NCBI GenBank assembly: GCA_963721345.1
Contig: CAVRIT010000001.1
Span: forward strand, 1,116,001 to 1,180,000
Direction: 5' to 3'
DNA from: JACDAN01 sp963721345
GTDB taxonomy: Bacteria > Actinomycetota > Thermoleophilia > Gaiellales > Gaiellaceae
Length of the DNA: 64,000 nt
Part shown: in pieces, positions 42,901 to 52,370 of the stretch
Numbering within the stretch: the stretch's first letter is position 1
Layout: each line of letters opens with the position of its first letter
Notes under the pieces: generated by a model
Told to the model about the DNA's origin: nothing
Databases searched by the model: none
Seen by the model: the letters and a program-made list of their open reading frames with translations, nothing else
Program-made: the position numbers and the translations under genes

Positions 42901-45515
42901 GCTTGATCTTCGGAAACGTCGCCAACGAAGGCGGCGGGATCTGGGCCGGCGACGGTGACCTCTCGATCGCAGATACGACGATCGACGGGAACCGGTCCGC
43001 GGAGGAGGGCGGCGGCATCTGGACGCGGGTGTCCGCAACCCTGGCAGACAGCTTCGTCTCGAACAACCGGCTCACGACCGCGACCTGTCTGTCCGGATTC
43101 TCCTCCTGCCCCTCAGGCGCGGGAATCTTCGCGACCGCTCAGCTTCGGCTGGCGAACAGCCAGGTCACCTCCAACGTGGCGCCGGGAGACTCGTACGGCG
43201 GCGGGATCTGGAGCAACGACACCGTCCTGATGGACGACTCGCTCGTCTCGCAGAACGCCGCGCAAATGGGCGGCGGCCTCTACATGGAAGAAGGGTGGCT
43301 CAACGCTCACACCTCGACCTTCTCTCTGAACCAGGCGCTGCGCGGCGGAGGGCTCGCCCTGGTGGGCGGTAACAGCGGCAACATCCGCACGAGCACGATC
43401 GACGGCAACCGGGCGAGCGCCGACGGCGGCGGCATGTGGCTCGGCGAGTCCGTGGTGTCGCTCTGGACGGCGACGGTCAGCCGCAACGCGGCGGAGGTCG
43501 GTGGCGCCGTCTACCGGGCACGGGACAGCCAGCTCCACGTGTTCGCCAGCACGATCACGGCGAACGACGCGCTGCGGACCGGCGGCATCTACTCCGGGTA
43601 CCGCTCCTGGGCCAGCTCGATCGAAGCCTCGATCGTGGCCGGCAACCGCTCGCATGACACAGGACCTCCGTTTGCCGACCCCGATTGCGAGACCGACGAA
43701 GACGGCGGCGGCACGCCGAGCTCCTCCGGCGGGAACATCCTGGGCCGCGGGTGCCTCCTCACCGGCGGGGGCGATCGACTCGTCGACCCCGATACGGTCG
43801 CCGGCGAAGTCGTCTTCCCCCTGGCCGACAACGGGGGGCCGACGCTGACGCATGCGCTCCGGCCGAGCAGCCCGGCGCTCGACTTCGTCGATCCGGCTGC
43901 CTGCACCTCGAACGATCAGCGAGGCGACCCCCGGCCGAAGGACGGCGACGGCGACGGCACCGCTCGCTGCGACAGCGGTGCGGTCGAGCAGCAGGCCGTG
44001 CATCAGGCGCCGCTCGTCCTGCAGAGCATCAACCCGAGCGTGCTGCCGGCGAACACCTACACGCCCGTCATCGTCGTGCAGGGGAGTGGCTTCACGCACC
44101 AATCGAGGGTCCGCGTCGGTGGTGCTTTCCGGCTCACGGAGTGGCGCACCTCTCGGTCGATGTACGTCTATCCAGAAGAGCAGGACTTCCAGAGCACCGT
44201 GGACATCAAGACGGTGCCGATCACCGTCCACCGCCAGGACGGGGCTGTTTCCGTCCCGACGCCGCTGACGATCGTCGGACCGAGCGTCGACTCGGCGCAG
44301 AGTGCGACCGCGGCCGCGGGCTCGTCGACCACGGTCTCGGCGACGCCGACGACGATCGGCCTGGGTGCCGCCGTGTCCGGGACGTTGACCAACACCGGCG
44401 GCGGGCCCGCCACGGTGACCGCAGCCTCCTACGAAATGAACCCCACGGGCGGGACGACGTTCTCGAGCGGCGGCTTCGTCGACCTTCAGGTCACGGGCGC
44501 CGACACCGCCGACCGGCTGACCGCGCGCTTCTACTACCCGCTCGACGTCATCGGCGATCCCGAACGGCAGTTGGAGCTCCGGTACTGGACCGGCAGCTCG
44601 TGGAGACCGGTTCGAGGGCAGGGGGGCGCGCGGCCCGTCAAGGACATGACGAACAACCCGGACGGCACGGGAATGGGCGGCAAGTTCACCGTGACCTTCG
44701 GGAACACGAGCACGCCGAAGATCACCGAGTTGAGTGGCACGGTTCTGGCGACGGCGCTTGACACCGTCGCGCCCGAGACGAGCGCCTCCGTCACAGCCGC
44801 CGGCGGCTCTAACGGCTGGCACACGGCGAACCCGACCGTGACCCTCGACGCGACCGACGACGATTCCGGCGTCGCTCAGACCGAATGGGCGCTTGGCGCC
44901 GGGCCTTTCCAGCCGTACGCCGCGCCGTTCGAGGTCTCCGACGAGGGTGTAAGTACGCTCCGCTACCGCTCCGTCGACGAGGCCGGGAATGCGGAAGCCG
45001 AGCGCAGCATCGAGCTCAAGCTCGACAAGTCGCTTCCGAATGCGGGCGTGGTGGAGCTCCCGGCCGAGACGACGGCAACCGGGATCGGCGTCAGCTGGAG
45101 CGGAACCGACGCGGTCAGCGGGATCGCCTCGTACGACGTGTACGCCTCGGTCGACGGGGGCGCGCTGGCGCTCTGGAGGTCCGGGACGGCGGAGACCTCG
45201 GGGGTCTTCTCCGGCGAGGCCGGGCATACCTACGGCTTCGCCGCGGTCGCGACCGACCTCGCGGGCAATCGCGAGGCGCTGCCGATTTCAGCCGAGACGA
45301 CCATCCGCGTCGTCGCGACACCGCAGCCGCCGGCACCACAACCGCCCGCTCCGCAGCCGAAGCCGAAGCCCAAGCCGAAGCCGAAGCCGAAGCCCAAGAA
45401 GGTCACGCTCTGCCACAAGGGCAAGACGATTAAGGTCCCGAAGTCGCAGGTCGCGAAGCACCGCAAGCACCGCGACAAGCTCGGCGTCTGCAAGAAGAAG
45501 AAGAAGCGCAAGTGA
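39942..45515 (+). CDS. Giant secreted beta-helix surface protein with CSLREA-like, DUF11-like and Ig-like domains
   Basis: This ~1857-residue protein starts with a signal peptide (LAVLALIALAALTFAWPGEA). Two copies of a CSLREA-like opening (CSIVDAVRAAN and LCNIVEAVFAAE) each precede parallel beta-helix repeats rich in GGGI/GGGL turns. A DUF11-like segment (DLSLTGPASIG to TPGNDAAGEDD) separates them. After DSGAVEQ come an IPT/TIG-like domain (LVLQSINPSVLPANTY), Ig-like repeats, a PKPKPK linker and a C-terminal basic motif with CHKGKTIKVPKSQVAKH. No LPXTG anchor is seen, so it is released or bound by charge. ATG 39942 is preferred; 39894 gives an overlong leader. It overlaps the next gene as GTGA. 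Confidence 0.85.
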   Translation: MHVSRLAVLALIALAALTFAWPGEAATITVDANCSIVDAVRAANTNTPQGGCPAGAPSGSVRDTVVLQAGATYTFTAPYAPEAGPAPEGTALPHLTSVLTIEGNGATLQRSTVPGTPKFRLLRASAGNVIVNGLTLRGGDQTGGGVGGGMYASSAFVALDGVTIEDNRADFGGGLAGTAPFTLDRVTIRRNSATLLRGGGLLLTGTSVVRDSTIADNTAAQYGGGISSELVSSQSLTVLRTTVSGNEAGYGGGLHTTGPTTIANSTISGNHTTVGIHAEYGGAGVYASGGTVQVTNTTVAGNRTDLAGQTGGIFAIGATVRLVNSIVVGNTSADSPTAPASDCKTSVSFGGSILSDGNNLFGLGTGCGLSAGDRGADGSQAFTAMLRPLAVYPPGVMQTHRLQRLSPALDGGNNAICAADPITGVDQRGVSRIENAPCDIGAFEAQRSDLSLTGPASIGRPPLGSNVTLGLTLRNSGPSPATGVTVRVPIPEGLVLVSGGPGYDASTRLWTVGALAKDAIATLSVIARVDRYALFAPEVFSLDQEDPDSTPGNDAAGEDDQVHLAITPPGIWVNTTLEAARDDGLCNIVEAVFAAESDTAPFATPGECTAGDGADTIHLEPAAKYISTGVWFSGDAFPAISSSITIEGNGASIERGATPQYFRAVQVLGGGALTLRNLSMHYFETRDETCGGAIHLSFGSLVLDNVFLSQNRVRNAFMGGGAICNVHGRLTASNSRIEDNTADVSESFYATRGGGITTNGETAVTTLTGTSVRNNVVASGSYASGGGLEVVNGGTLNLTGGAVRENRIVLTGLGSQGYGGGINAEGAEDPEVDPAEVRVTGTTISENRIDAVGDERVAHGGGLAVRSSSATLVDTIVGGATTELGNYAVGAGGGIHVGSDGFLDMTRGAVASNISPQRGGGGGIRSFGTVELDGVEVSGNNAAGPSAGGGGILSSGSLVIDGGTLWNNTAKVGGAIASVGHFQVSNGLIFGNVANEGGGIWAGDGDLSIADTTIDGNRSAEEGGGIWTRVSATLADSFVSNNRLTTATCLSGFSSCPSGAGIFATAQLRLANSQVTSNVAPGDSYGGGIWSNDTVLMDDSLVSQNAAQMGGGLYMEEGWLNAHTSTFSLNQALRGGGLALVGGNSGNIRTSTIDGNRASADGGGMWLGESVVSLWTATVSRNAAEVGGAVYRARDSQLHVFASTITANDALRTGGIYSGYRSWASSIEASIVAGNRSHDTGPPFADPDCETDEDGGGTPSSSGGNILGRGCLLTGGGDRLVDPDTVAGEVVFPLADNGGPTLTHALRPSSPALDFVDPAACTSNDQRGDPRPKDGDGDGTARCDSGAVEQQAVHQAPLVLQSINPSVLPANTYTPVIVVQGSGFTHQSRVRVGGAFRLTEWRTSRSMYVYPEEQDFQSTVDIKTVPITVHRQDGAVSVPTPLTIVGPSVDSAQSATAAAGSSTTVSATPTTIGLGAAVSGTLTNTGGGPATVTAASYEMNPTGGTTFSSGGFVDLQVTGADTADRLTARFYYPLDVIGDPERQLELRYWTGSSWRPVRGQGGARPVKDMTNNPDGTGMGGKFTVTFGNTSTPKITELSGTVLATALDTVAPETSASVTAAGGSNGWHTANPTVTLDATDDDSGVAQTEWALGAGPFQPYAAPFEVSDEGVSTLRYRSVDEAGNAEAERSIELKLDKSLPNAGVVELPAETTATGIGVSWSGTDAVSGIASYDVYASVDGGALALWRSGTAETSGVFSGEAGHTYGFAAVATDLAGNREALPISAETTIRVVATPQPPAPQPPAPQPKPKPKPKPKPKPKKVTLCHKGKTIKVPKSQVAKHRKHRDKLGVCKKKKKRK

Positions 45516-48500
45516 GCAGGCGCGCCGGGCGAATCCTGGCCGGCGCAGCAGTGCTCGGCGCAACCGTCCTGCTCTCCGCCGGAACCGCGAGCGGCCTCAC
45601 GCCGAAGTCCTACGTGGGACCCGACGGGGGAGACTGGAACGTCGCCGCCAACTGGAGTCCCGAGGGTGTGCCCACGGCGGCCGACGAGGTCGGCGTCTTC
45701 TCGAAGACCGTGGTCGTCAAGGACATCGACGGCATTGCGGGGGCGTTGTGGGTCAGCGCGGACGGCCGCGTCGTCGTCAGGGGAGTCGTCCTCGAGCTCG
45801 ACGGCGACGGATCGCAGGTCCTGACGAACGTCTCGGTCGTCGGCGGAGGCACGCTAGCTGTCGACGGGCGCGTGACGGCCGGGTCGATCGACCTCGGCGA
45901 GACAGGCATCCCCGCGAGCACCGGCTTGCTCACCGTCGCGGGCTCGCTCGAGCTCGGCTCGATCGTCGAGAAGGAGCCGTCGGCCGGCCTCTTCCGAGTC
46001 GAAGCGAGCGGCAGCGTGCGCGCGGCGCCGTTCGTCGGCGGCAACATCCAGGCCCGGTTCGAGAACGACGGCCTGTTCTCCATCGAGTCGACCGTCTTCG
46101 TTCAACCCTCGGCGGGGTCGCCGCCGAGCGACGGCAGGTTCGTGTTCTCCGCGCCGTTCGGCGGCACTCCGGCGCTCGTCCTGACGCCGCCGGAGGGAAG
46201 TACGTTCTCACTCACCGGCGATTCCTCGGTCGAAGGTAGCGGTGAGCTCTCCCTCCAGCAGCCCGGCGCAGCGCCGGCGGGAACGGTCAGCGTGGCTGCG
46301 GGCGCGGAATTCGCTCCTCGCAAGCTCGCCGTCTTCCGCCCGGCGTTGCTCGACCTCGAGGCCGACGGGACGACGGAGGAGCTCCAGATGAACGCCCCGG
46401 GGGCAGCCCCATTCGACCGCGGCGGTCGCGGTGGCAGCGGCACGCTGACCGTCACCGGACCCGGCACGTCGACGGTCTCGAGCCTGCGGCTCTTCGGGAC
46501 AGGAACGACACGCTTTGCCGGTCCGGCATCCCTCGGCGGCGGCAGCGGGGTCTTCGCCTCGGTCGTGAGAGACGGGGCGCGGCTCTCGACTGTGGGCGCG
46601 ACAACCCAAACCGGGGGCGAGATCCAGCTCGGAAACGCCGGCGGATCGGGCGTCTGGGAGAACGCGGGAACGCTGACCAGCTCGGGCACAGCGACGGTGC
46701 ACAACGCGGGAGGCGGAATCCTGCGCAACCTCGCCGGGGGCTCGATGGTCGTGAACGCCCAGTTCGGCACGGTTACCGTCGAGAACGCCGGCACGATCGC
46801 GGTGAACGGCACTTTCGGATCCGCGCCGGCAGGGTCCGAGGGCGCGCTCGTCCAGTCCGGAGGCTCGATTGCGATCGGATCCTCCGGCCGCCTGAACAAG
46901 CGGACGACGCTCACCGGCGGCATGCTCGGCGGAACCGGGACAGTGCTCTCGCTCGAAAACATTGCGGGCACCGTGGAGGCAGGTTCCTCGCCGGGAACGC
47001 TGACGGTTACACAGTCGTTCACGCAGGGAGTCGCCGGCACGCTTCGCGCGGAGATCGACAGCGAGGCCGCGTACGACCGACTCGCGGTCGGCGGAACCGC
47101 GGCTCTCGGAGGCACGCTCGCGATCGCGAGCAACCCGCTCTTCACGCCGGAGCTCGACGACTCGTTCGGCGTCCTGACCGCGATGTCCCGGACCGGACAG
47201 TTCAACGCGGTGACCGGGACGCAGGTCGGCGCGCGGCGCTACCTCCCCAAGTATCTGCCGAACGGCGTCGAGCTCTGCGTCGTCGAGGGAGGCGGCGCCG
47301 AGTGCGGCCAGTCCGGCGGGATCGACACCGACGGCGACGGCCTCGGCGACGCGGTGGACAACTGCCCCACGGTCCCGAACCCGAACCAGGAAAACAACGA
47401 CGGGGACGCCGAGGGCGACGTCTGCGATTCGGACGATGACAACGACGCGGTCGCCGACGCCACCGACAACTGCCGGCTCGTCGCGAATCCGAACCAGGAG
47501 AACAACGACGGCGACGCCGAGGGCGACGCCTGCGATTCGGACGACGACAACGACGCGGTCGCCGACGCCACCGACAACTGCCGGCTAGTCGCGAACCCGA
47601 ACCAGGAGAACACCGACGGCGACGGACAGGGCAACGCGTGCGACTCGGACGACGACGAGGACACCGTCGCCGACGTCACGGACAACTGCCAGCTCGTCGC
47701 GAATCCGAACCAAGAGGACACAGACGCGGACGGGCAGGGCAACGCGTGCGACTCCGACGACGACAACGACACAGTCGCGGACGGCGCTGACAACTGCCCG
47801 ACGGCCCCCAACCCGGGGCAGGAGAACACCGATGCCGACGGCCTGGGCAACGTCTGCGACCCGGACGACGACAACGACACCGTCGGCGACGCGGCCGACA
47901 ACTGCCCGGCGGCCGCGAACCAGGGCCAAGAGGACTCGGACCAGGACGGCGCGGGCGACGCCTGCGACCCGCCCGAGCCTCCGAAGAACGTCACCGAGCC
48001 GCAGATCGTGCAGCAGCCGGGGTCGACCGGCTCCTACGAGTGCAAGCCGGGCACCTGGACCGGCTCATATTCGAGACGGGGGCGGCAACAGCTTTCCTTC
48101 GACTTCACCTGGCTGCGAACCACCGGCCCGGTTGTCGAGACGGTCGCGCACACCCCGATCATCCAGGTCGCGAACCTGAACCTCTACTCGCGCTATCTCT
48201 GCGTCGTCCAGCCACGGGAGTGGGTCGGCGCGCCCGTGAGAGCGGAGAGCAAGCCCGCGATCATCGGCGGAGCCCTGGCGATCAGGCTCGCGCCGCCGTA
48301 CGGCAACTTCCGAATCAAGGGCATCGACGTCTTCCAGGTCGTCCAGCCGAATTCGGGGGCAACCCACTGGGCTCCCGGGGCCGGCCCGTTCCCCAGCTTC
48401 CTCGGCGGAGGAACACCGACGAGCTACAGCGCCCTTCCCCCGCTGTTCCTCATCGCCTCCGACGGAGACCCTCAGGTCACGCCGTACGACGGCGTTCCGC

Positions 48501-50761
48501 TGGATGCGACGAAGCCGACGACAGCCGTGGTCTACATCGACCAGCAGCCGGGCGCGGGAATGGATTTCCTGGAGGTGAAGCTGAGCGCGTTCCGCAACGG
48601 CAAGCTCGTCGACTCGCTCCGGCAGCGGCTCGGGACCCGGACGCCCGCAACGCAGGCTTGGGTATCGCGCACGGAGCGGGACACCCCGGCCAGCGGCCTC
48701 CAGTTCGAGCTGCCCTCCTGGTGGCTCCACGGCGGCGACCTCGATCTCAGGGCCGACGCGTACTTCGAGGCCTACCGGGCGCGGGCGCTGCTGCGCCAGT
48801 GCGATCCCAATCCCTGCACCGCGGACGACTGGTACCTCCTTCACGGCATTCCGGCGCGGCGTCTCCCCCGCCTGGACATCGCAACGCTCGAGCTGAGGTC
48901 GGGCGGGGTCGCCCTGAACTCCCCGGAGGCGGTCTTCGCGAAGGCGCGGCAGATGATCCCCGGGGGCGAGCGCATCCATTTCCGCCCGTACGCCGCGGCC
49001 CTCGACATCACCTTCGAGTCGGGTCTCACCCTGAAGGACTGGGAGTGCTACGAGCCCAAGTTCAAGGAGGATCGCGACTGCAAACAGGCCTACGTAGGAG
49101 CCCGGCTCCAGCGCTGGTTCTGGGACACGCCGGGCAGCAACCACCACGCGCTCGTCGGGATCCACCGATACAACATCGAGGCCGGCAAGCCCGAGCCCGG
49201 GTGGGCGAGCTTCCGCGGCATCCCCAAGAACGACGGCATCGTCATCGATCCGATCTTCACGGTGAACGACGGGGCCGCGATGCGACCGAAGACCGCCGCC
49301 GCCCACGAGCTCGGACACATCCTGACCGCTCCTCACGCGGGTCTGCAATGCGGCGGAAACGACAAGGGTCAGAGCGGGGAACCATGGCCTCCGGACGATG
49401 GAGGGCGGCTACAGGGTCTCAGGCTCGAGCGAACGGGGCCGGGACCGCACGACCCCGCCATCGACGGCGTTACGCCGTCGACCGCCGGCCCGCCGTGGAC
49501 CGGCTACGACTTCATGTCGTACTGCGCAAGCGAGAACACGGGCTGGATCTCCGCGTTCAACTGGAACCGCTTCTTCCAGGTCATGGTCGACTTCATCCCC
49601 CACGCGCCCGAGGGGCTGCATCCGTTCGCCTCGAACGTCCGGCTGGCCGCAACCGATCAGGCGCTCGCGACGGGCGTCGTCGGCGAAGGCGCTGGGCGGA
49701 TCGTCCGCGTCGTGGCGCCCGACGGGGCTGACCGCGCGCTTCCCTCGAATCCCTCGTCCAGGACCCGGCTTCGCGCGCTCAACGCAACCGGAGGCCTGCT
49801 CGGCGAAGTCGGAGTCATGGTGTCCGGGACGTCGGAGGCCCCGGACGCGGGCTCCTTCGCCGGGCTCATCCCTGCCGGCGCGACCACCGTCGAGCTCGTC
49901 CGCGACGGCGTCGTTCTCCACCGCCTGGCGAGGTCCCAGCCTCCTAACGTTCGCCTGACGAGCCCCACACGCAAGTCGCGCGCGAAGAGCCGCGGCATCC
50001 TCGACGTCCGGTGGACTGCCCGCGATCCCGACGGCGGAGGGCTCGAGGCCACGGTCGACTTCTCGCCCGACCGAGGACGCACATGGCGCACGGTCTTCCA
50101 GGGACCGAACCGCGGCCGCGCCGCCGTACCGGGCCGCTACCTGCAGAAGAGCGACCGCGCGCGCATCCGCGTCGCGGTGAGTGACGGATTCAACGAGTCG
50201 AGCGCGCTCTCGGAGGTGTTTCGAGCCGAGGGCCCGCCGCCACAGGTTGAGATCGAACGGCCTGCTGCCGGCGAGCTGATCCTCACGCCCAGCCCACTCC
50301 ATCTGCGAGGGCACGCCCGTGACGACGCCGGCCGCCGACTGCAAGGGAAGGCGCTCGCGTGGTACGCGGGCAAGCGCCTCCTTGGTCACGGCGAACGCTT
50401 GCAGGCGAGATCGCTCCCGCGGGGCCGCGTGACGGTTCGCCTCGTCGCTCGCGACCGGCACGGCCGCTCCTCGACGAGCCGCGCGGTGATCCGGGTGCGT
50501 GCGCCACAGCCCGGCCTAACCCAACTCGAAGGGAAGCGGGTCGTTGGTGCCGGCGCCCGGTCGGCGACGTTCCGCATCCGGACGACGGCGCCTGCCGTCC
50601 TGCGGATTGCGGGCAGGCGGTATGCGGTCGGGCTGAAGGCCCGCAAGCTGACCCTGAAGCTTCCCGCTCGCCCGAAGAGCGGATTGCTGCTCGTGCCCTA
50701 CGAGCTGAGGAACGCCGACGGGCGCGTGCGTGGCGTGATCGAGCTGATTCGAACCGCCTAG
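45512..50761 (+). CDS. Giant secreted protein with TSP3 calcium repeats and metzincin-like protease domain
   Basis: This 1749-residue protein is translated from GTG 45512, overlapping the previous stop. A signal peptide (LAGAAVLGATVLLSAGTASG) leads to beta-solenoid-like repeats (residues ~30-590) and six thrombospondin type 3 units at ~605-825. A zinc motif HELGHILTAPH follows at residues 1265-1275 with a Met-turn DFMSYC at M1335, and then Ig-like C-terminal domains. HExxHxxxxxH plus the Met-turn fits the metzincin group, although the usual glycine is threonine here. It probably works outside the cell as a calcium-stabilised protease. Coupling to the beta-helix gene suggests a shared surface function. 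Confidence 0.82.
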   Translation: MSRRAGRILAGAAVLGATVLLSAGTASGLTPKSYVGPDGGDWNVAANWSPEGVPTAADEVGVFSKTVVVKDIDGIAGALWVSADGRVVVRGVVLELDGDGSQVLTNVSVVGGGTLAVDGRVTAGSIDLGETGIPASTGLLTVAGSLELGSIVEKEPSAGLFRVEASGSVRAAPFVGGNIQARFENDGLFSIESTVFVQPSAGSPPSDGRFVFSAPFGGTPALVLTPPEGSTFSLTGDSSVEGSGELSLQQPGAAPAGTVSVAAGAEFAPRKLAVFRPALLDLEADGTTEELQMNAPGAAPFDRGGRGGSGTLTVTGPGTSTVSSLRLFGTGTTRFAGPASLGGGSGVFASVVRDGARLSTVGATTQTGGEIQLGNAGGSGVWENAGTLTSSGTATVHNAGGGILRNLAGGSMVVNAQFGTVTVENAGTIAVNGTFGSAPAGSEGALVQSGGSIAIGSSGRLNKRTTLTGGMLGGTGTVLSLENIAGTVEAGSSPGTLTVTQSFTQGVAGTLRAEIDSEAAYDRLAVGGTAALGGTLAIASNPLFTPELDDSFGVLTAMSRTGQFNAVTGTQVGARRYLPKYLPNGVELCVVEGGGAECGQSGGIDTDGDGLGDAVDNCPTVPNPNQENNDGDAEGDVCDSDDDNDAVADATDNCRLVANPNQENNDGDAEGDACDSDDDNDAVADATDNCRLVANPNQENTDGDGQGNACDSDDDEDTVADVTDNCQLVANPNQEDTDADGQGNACDSDDDNDTVADGADNCPTAPNPGQENTDADGLGNVCDPDDDNDTVGDAADNCPAAANQGQEDSDQDGAGDACDPPEPPKNVTEPQIVQQPGSTGSYECKPGTWTGSYSRRGRQQLSFDFTWLRTTGPVVETVAHTPIIQVANLNLYSRYLCVVQPREWVGAPVRAESKPAIIGGALAIRLAPPYGNFRIKGIDVFQVVQPNSGATHWAPGAGPFPSFLGGGTPTSYSALPPLFLIASDGDPQVTPYDGVPLDATKPTTAVVYIDQQPGAGMDFLEVKLSAFRNGKLVDSLRQRLGTRTPATQAWVSRTERDTPASGLQFELPSWWLHGGDLDLRADAYFEAYRARALLRQCDPNPCTADDWYLLHGIPARRLPRLDIATLELRSGGVALNSPEAVFAKARQMIPGGERIHFRPYAAALDITFESGLTLKDWECYEPKFKEDRDCKQAYVGARLQRWFWDTPGSNHHALVGIHRYNIEAGKPEPGWASFRGIPKNDGIVIDPIFTVNDGAAMRPKTAAAHELGHILTAPHAGLQCGGNDKGQSGEPWPPDDGGRLQGLRLERTGPGPHDPAIDGVTPSTAGPPWTGYDFMSYCASENTGWISAFNWNRFFQVMVDFIPHAPEGLHPFASNVRLAATDQALATGVVGEGAGRIVRVVAPDGADRALPSNPSSRTRLRALNATGGLLGEVGVMVSGTSEAPDAGSFAGLIPAGATTVELVRDGVVLHRLARSQPPNVRLTSPTRKSRAKSRGILDVRWTARDPDGGGLEATVDFSPDRGRTWRTVFQGPNRGRAAVPGRYLQKSDRARIRVAVSDGFNESSALSEVFRAEGPPPQVEIERPAAGELILTPSPLHLRGHARDDAGRRLQGKALAWYAGKRLLGHGERLQARSLPRGRVTVRLVARDRHGRSSTSRAVIRVRAPQPGLTQLEGKRVVGAGARSATFRIRTTAPAVLRIAGRRYAVGLKARKLTLKLPARPKSGLLLVPYELRNADGRVRGVIELIRTA
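47324..47975 (+). repeat. Six tandem ~108-bp units encoding TSP3 repeats
   Basis: The units encode a 36-residue pattern built on DNC, NPNQEN, DGDxxGxxCD and SDDDND. Acidic residues at alternating positions are typical calcium ligands of thrombospondin type 3 repeats. Neighbouring units are nearly identical in DNA, which suggests recent unit duplication. Confidence 0.88.
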
Positions 50762-50785
50762 CAGCGCCGCATAGACTCCTCGTTC

Positions 50786-51940
50786 GTGGACGAGCCGCTT
50801 ACGCGCGCCCAGCAGCTGCTTGCCAGCTACGACGAGGAGCTTCGGCGCCTACTGCCTGAGGGCGCCGAGATCTTCGACGCCCACCTCCACCTCGGCAACG
50901 ACATCGACGGCTTCAGCGGCCAGTACGAGGAGCTCGAGCGGATCATGGGCGCGTACGACATCTCGCACGCGTTCATGTTCTGCATGGACGAGCCCGACCG
51001 TGAGCCGGCGTTCCGCGCGCCGAACGACCGGACGCTCGAGCACGCCGAACGGTCCGGCGGGCGGCTGATCCCGTTCGTCCGGCTCGACCTGACCGGACCG
51101 GACCCGATCGACGAAGCGGTCCGCTGCCTCGACCGCGGCGCGCGCGGGATCAAGCTCCATCCCCGAGCACAGCGGTTCACGCTCAACGACGAGCGGCTGG
51201 CGCCGGTGTTCGAGCTGGCGGCCGAGCGGCGTGTCCCGATCCTGATCCACGGGGGTCGCGGCCTGCCGCCGATCGCCGACCATCTGTCACGCCTCGTCGA
51301 GGAATACCCGAACGCCGTGCTGATCATCGCGCACGCGGGAATCGCGGACATGGCCGCTCTCGCGGGGCACTTCGCGGGCCGTCGCGGCGTCTTCTTCGAC
51401 ACGTCCGTCTGGAGCCCGGTCGACCTCCTCGACTTCTTCCACCACGTCCCGCCGGAGCAGATCCTGTACGCGTCCGACTACCCCTACGGCCGCCAGCCGC
51501 AGTCGCTCCTGATCGCGCTTCGCACGGCGATCACCGCCGGCTTGAACGACCAGGAGCTCCGCGACATCCTCGCCGGCAACGCGAACCGGATCGCGAAGGG
51601 CGAGGAGCCCCTCGAGCCGTCCACGCCCAGCGGGACGGACGAGTTCCGGCAGTCGATGGCGCTGGCGCGCATCCACCAGTACCTCTCGATGGCGACGCCC
51701 CTCCTCTGGACGGGCCAGCAGGACACGATCGGCGTGCTCGGCCTCGCGCTGAACGCGTGTTACGAGCGCAACGGCTACCCGGCGGAGCTCGACCAGATCA
51801 AGGAACTGCTCACGACGGCACAGGAGGTGTGGCGGATGCTCCCGGAGATCGAGGACGAGGGAGAGCGGGTGGCGACGCGCCGCGCGACGTTCGCGCTCGT
51901 CCACCTCGCGGACATCATCGCCGTGACGCCCGGTGCCTGA
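50786..51940 (+). CDS. Amidohydrolase-family (TIM barrel) protein
   Basis: This 384-residue metal-dependent hydrolase or decarboxylase is of the amidohydrolase-2 group: DAHLHLG metal motif at about residue 32, GIKLHPRAQ, the histidine strands ILIHGG and IIAHAGIAD, and YASDYPYG with the last metal Asp. GTG 50786 is used. It overlaps the first molybdenum hydroxylase gene by 8 bp, so the two probably share a catabolic pathway, perhaps for a cyclic compound. The substrate is unknown. A C-terminal ~100-residue helical region is additional. Confidence 0.85.
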   Translation: MDEPLTRAQQLLASYDEELRRLLPEGAEIFDAHLHLGNDIDGFSGQYEELERIMGAYDISHAFMFCMDEPDREPAFRAPNDRTLEHAERSGGRLIPFVRLDLTGPDPIDEAVRCLDRGARGIKLHPRAQRFTLNDERLAPVFELAAERRVPILIHGGRGLPPIADHLSRLVEEYPNAVLIIAHAGIADMAALAGHFAGRRGVFFDTSVWSPVDLLDFFHHVPPEQILYASDYPYGRQPQSLLIALRTAITAGLNDQELRDILAGNANRIAKGEEPLEPSTPSGTDEFRQSMALARIHQYLSMATPLLWTGQQDTIGVLGLALNACYERNGYPAELDQIKELLTTAQEVWRMLPEIEDEGERVATRRATFALVHLADIIAVTPGA

Positions 51941-52370
51941 GCTTCGCGTCAACGGAGACGACTACAACGTCGACGCCGCGGTCGGGACGTCCCTGGCGCA
52001 CGTGCTCCGCGAGGAGCTCGGCCTGACCGGGACGAAGATCGCGTGCAACGAAGGGCACTGTGGCGCGTGCACCGTCCAGCTCGACGGGGTTCCTGTTCTC
52101 TCGTGTCTCACGCTCGTGCACACCGTCGAACGCCGGGAGGTGACGACGATCGAGGGGCTGCGGGAGCACCCGCTGGTCGATGCCTTCGTCCGCGCGGACG
52201 CACTCCAGTGCGGCTTCTGCACGCCCGGGCAGATCGTCTCGGCGGCGGCGCTGGTGGCGGCCAACCCGTCCCCGAGCACCGACGAGATCCGCCACGGGAT
52301 GGCCGGGAACATCTGCCGCTGCGGCACGTACCCGAAGATCGAGGAGGCGATCGCGTCGTGGCAAGGCTGA
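51933..52370 (+). CDS. Molybdenum hydroxylase small subunit, [2Fe-2S]
   Basis: This 145-residue iron-sulfur subunit is of the xanthine dehydrogenase/CO dehydrogenase family. The plant-type cluster cysteines lie in ACNEGHCGACTVQ and VLSC; the second cluster cysteines lie in QCGFCTPGQ and NICRCGTY. It passes electrons from the molybdenum cofactor to FAD. The gene overlaps the amidohydrolase upstream and the large-subunit gene downstream. Confidence 0.93.
   Translation: MPELRVNGDDYNVDAAVGTSLAHVLREELGLTGTKIACNEGHCGACTVQLDGVPVLSCLTLVHTVERREVTTIEGLREHPLVDAFVRADALQCGFCTPGQIVSAAALVAANPSPSTDEIRHGMAGNICRCGTYPKIEEAIASWQG

Noticed and set aside
47324..47975. Direct repeats considered as a CRISPR-like array.
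   Set aside because: They are in frame and encode acidic TSP3 calcium repeats, with no unique spacers.
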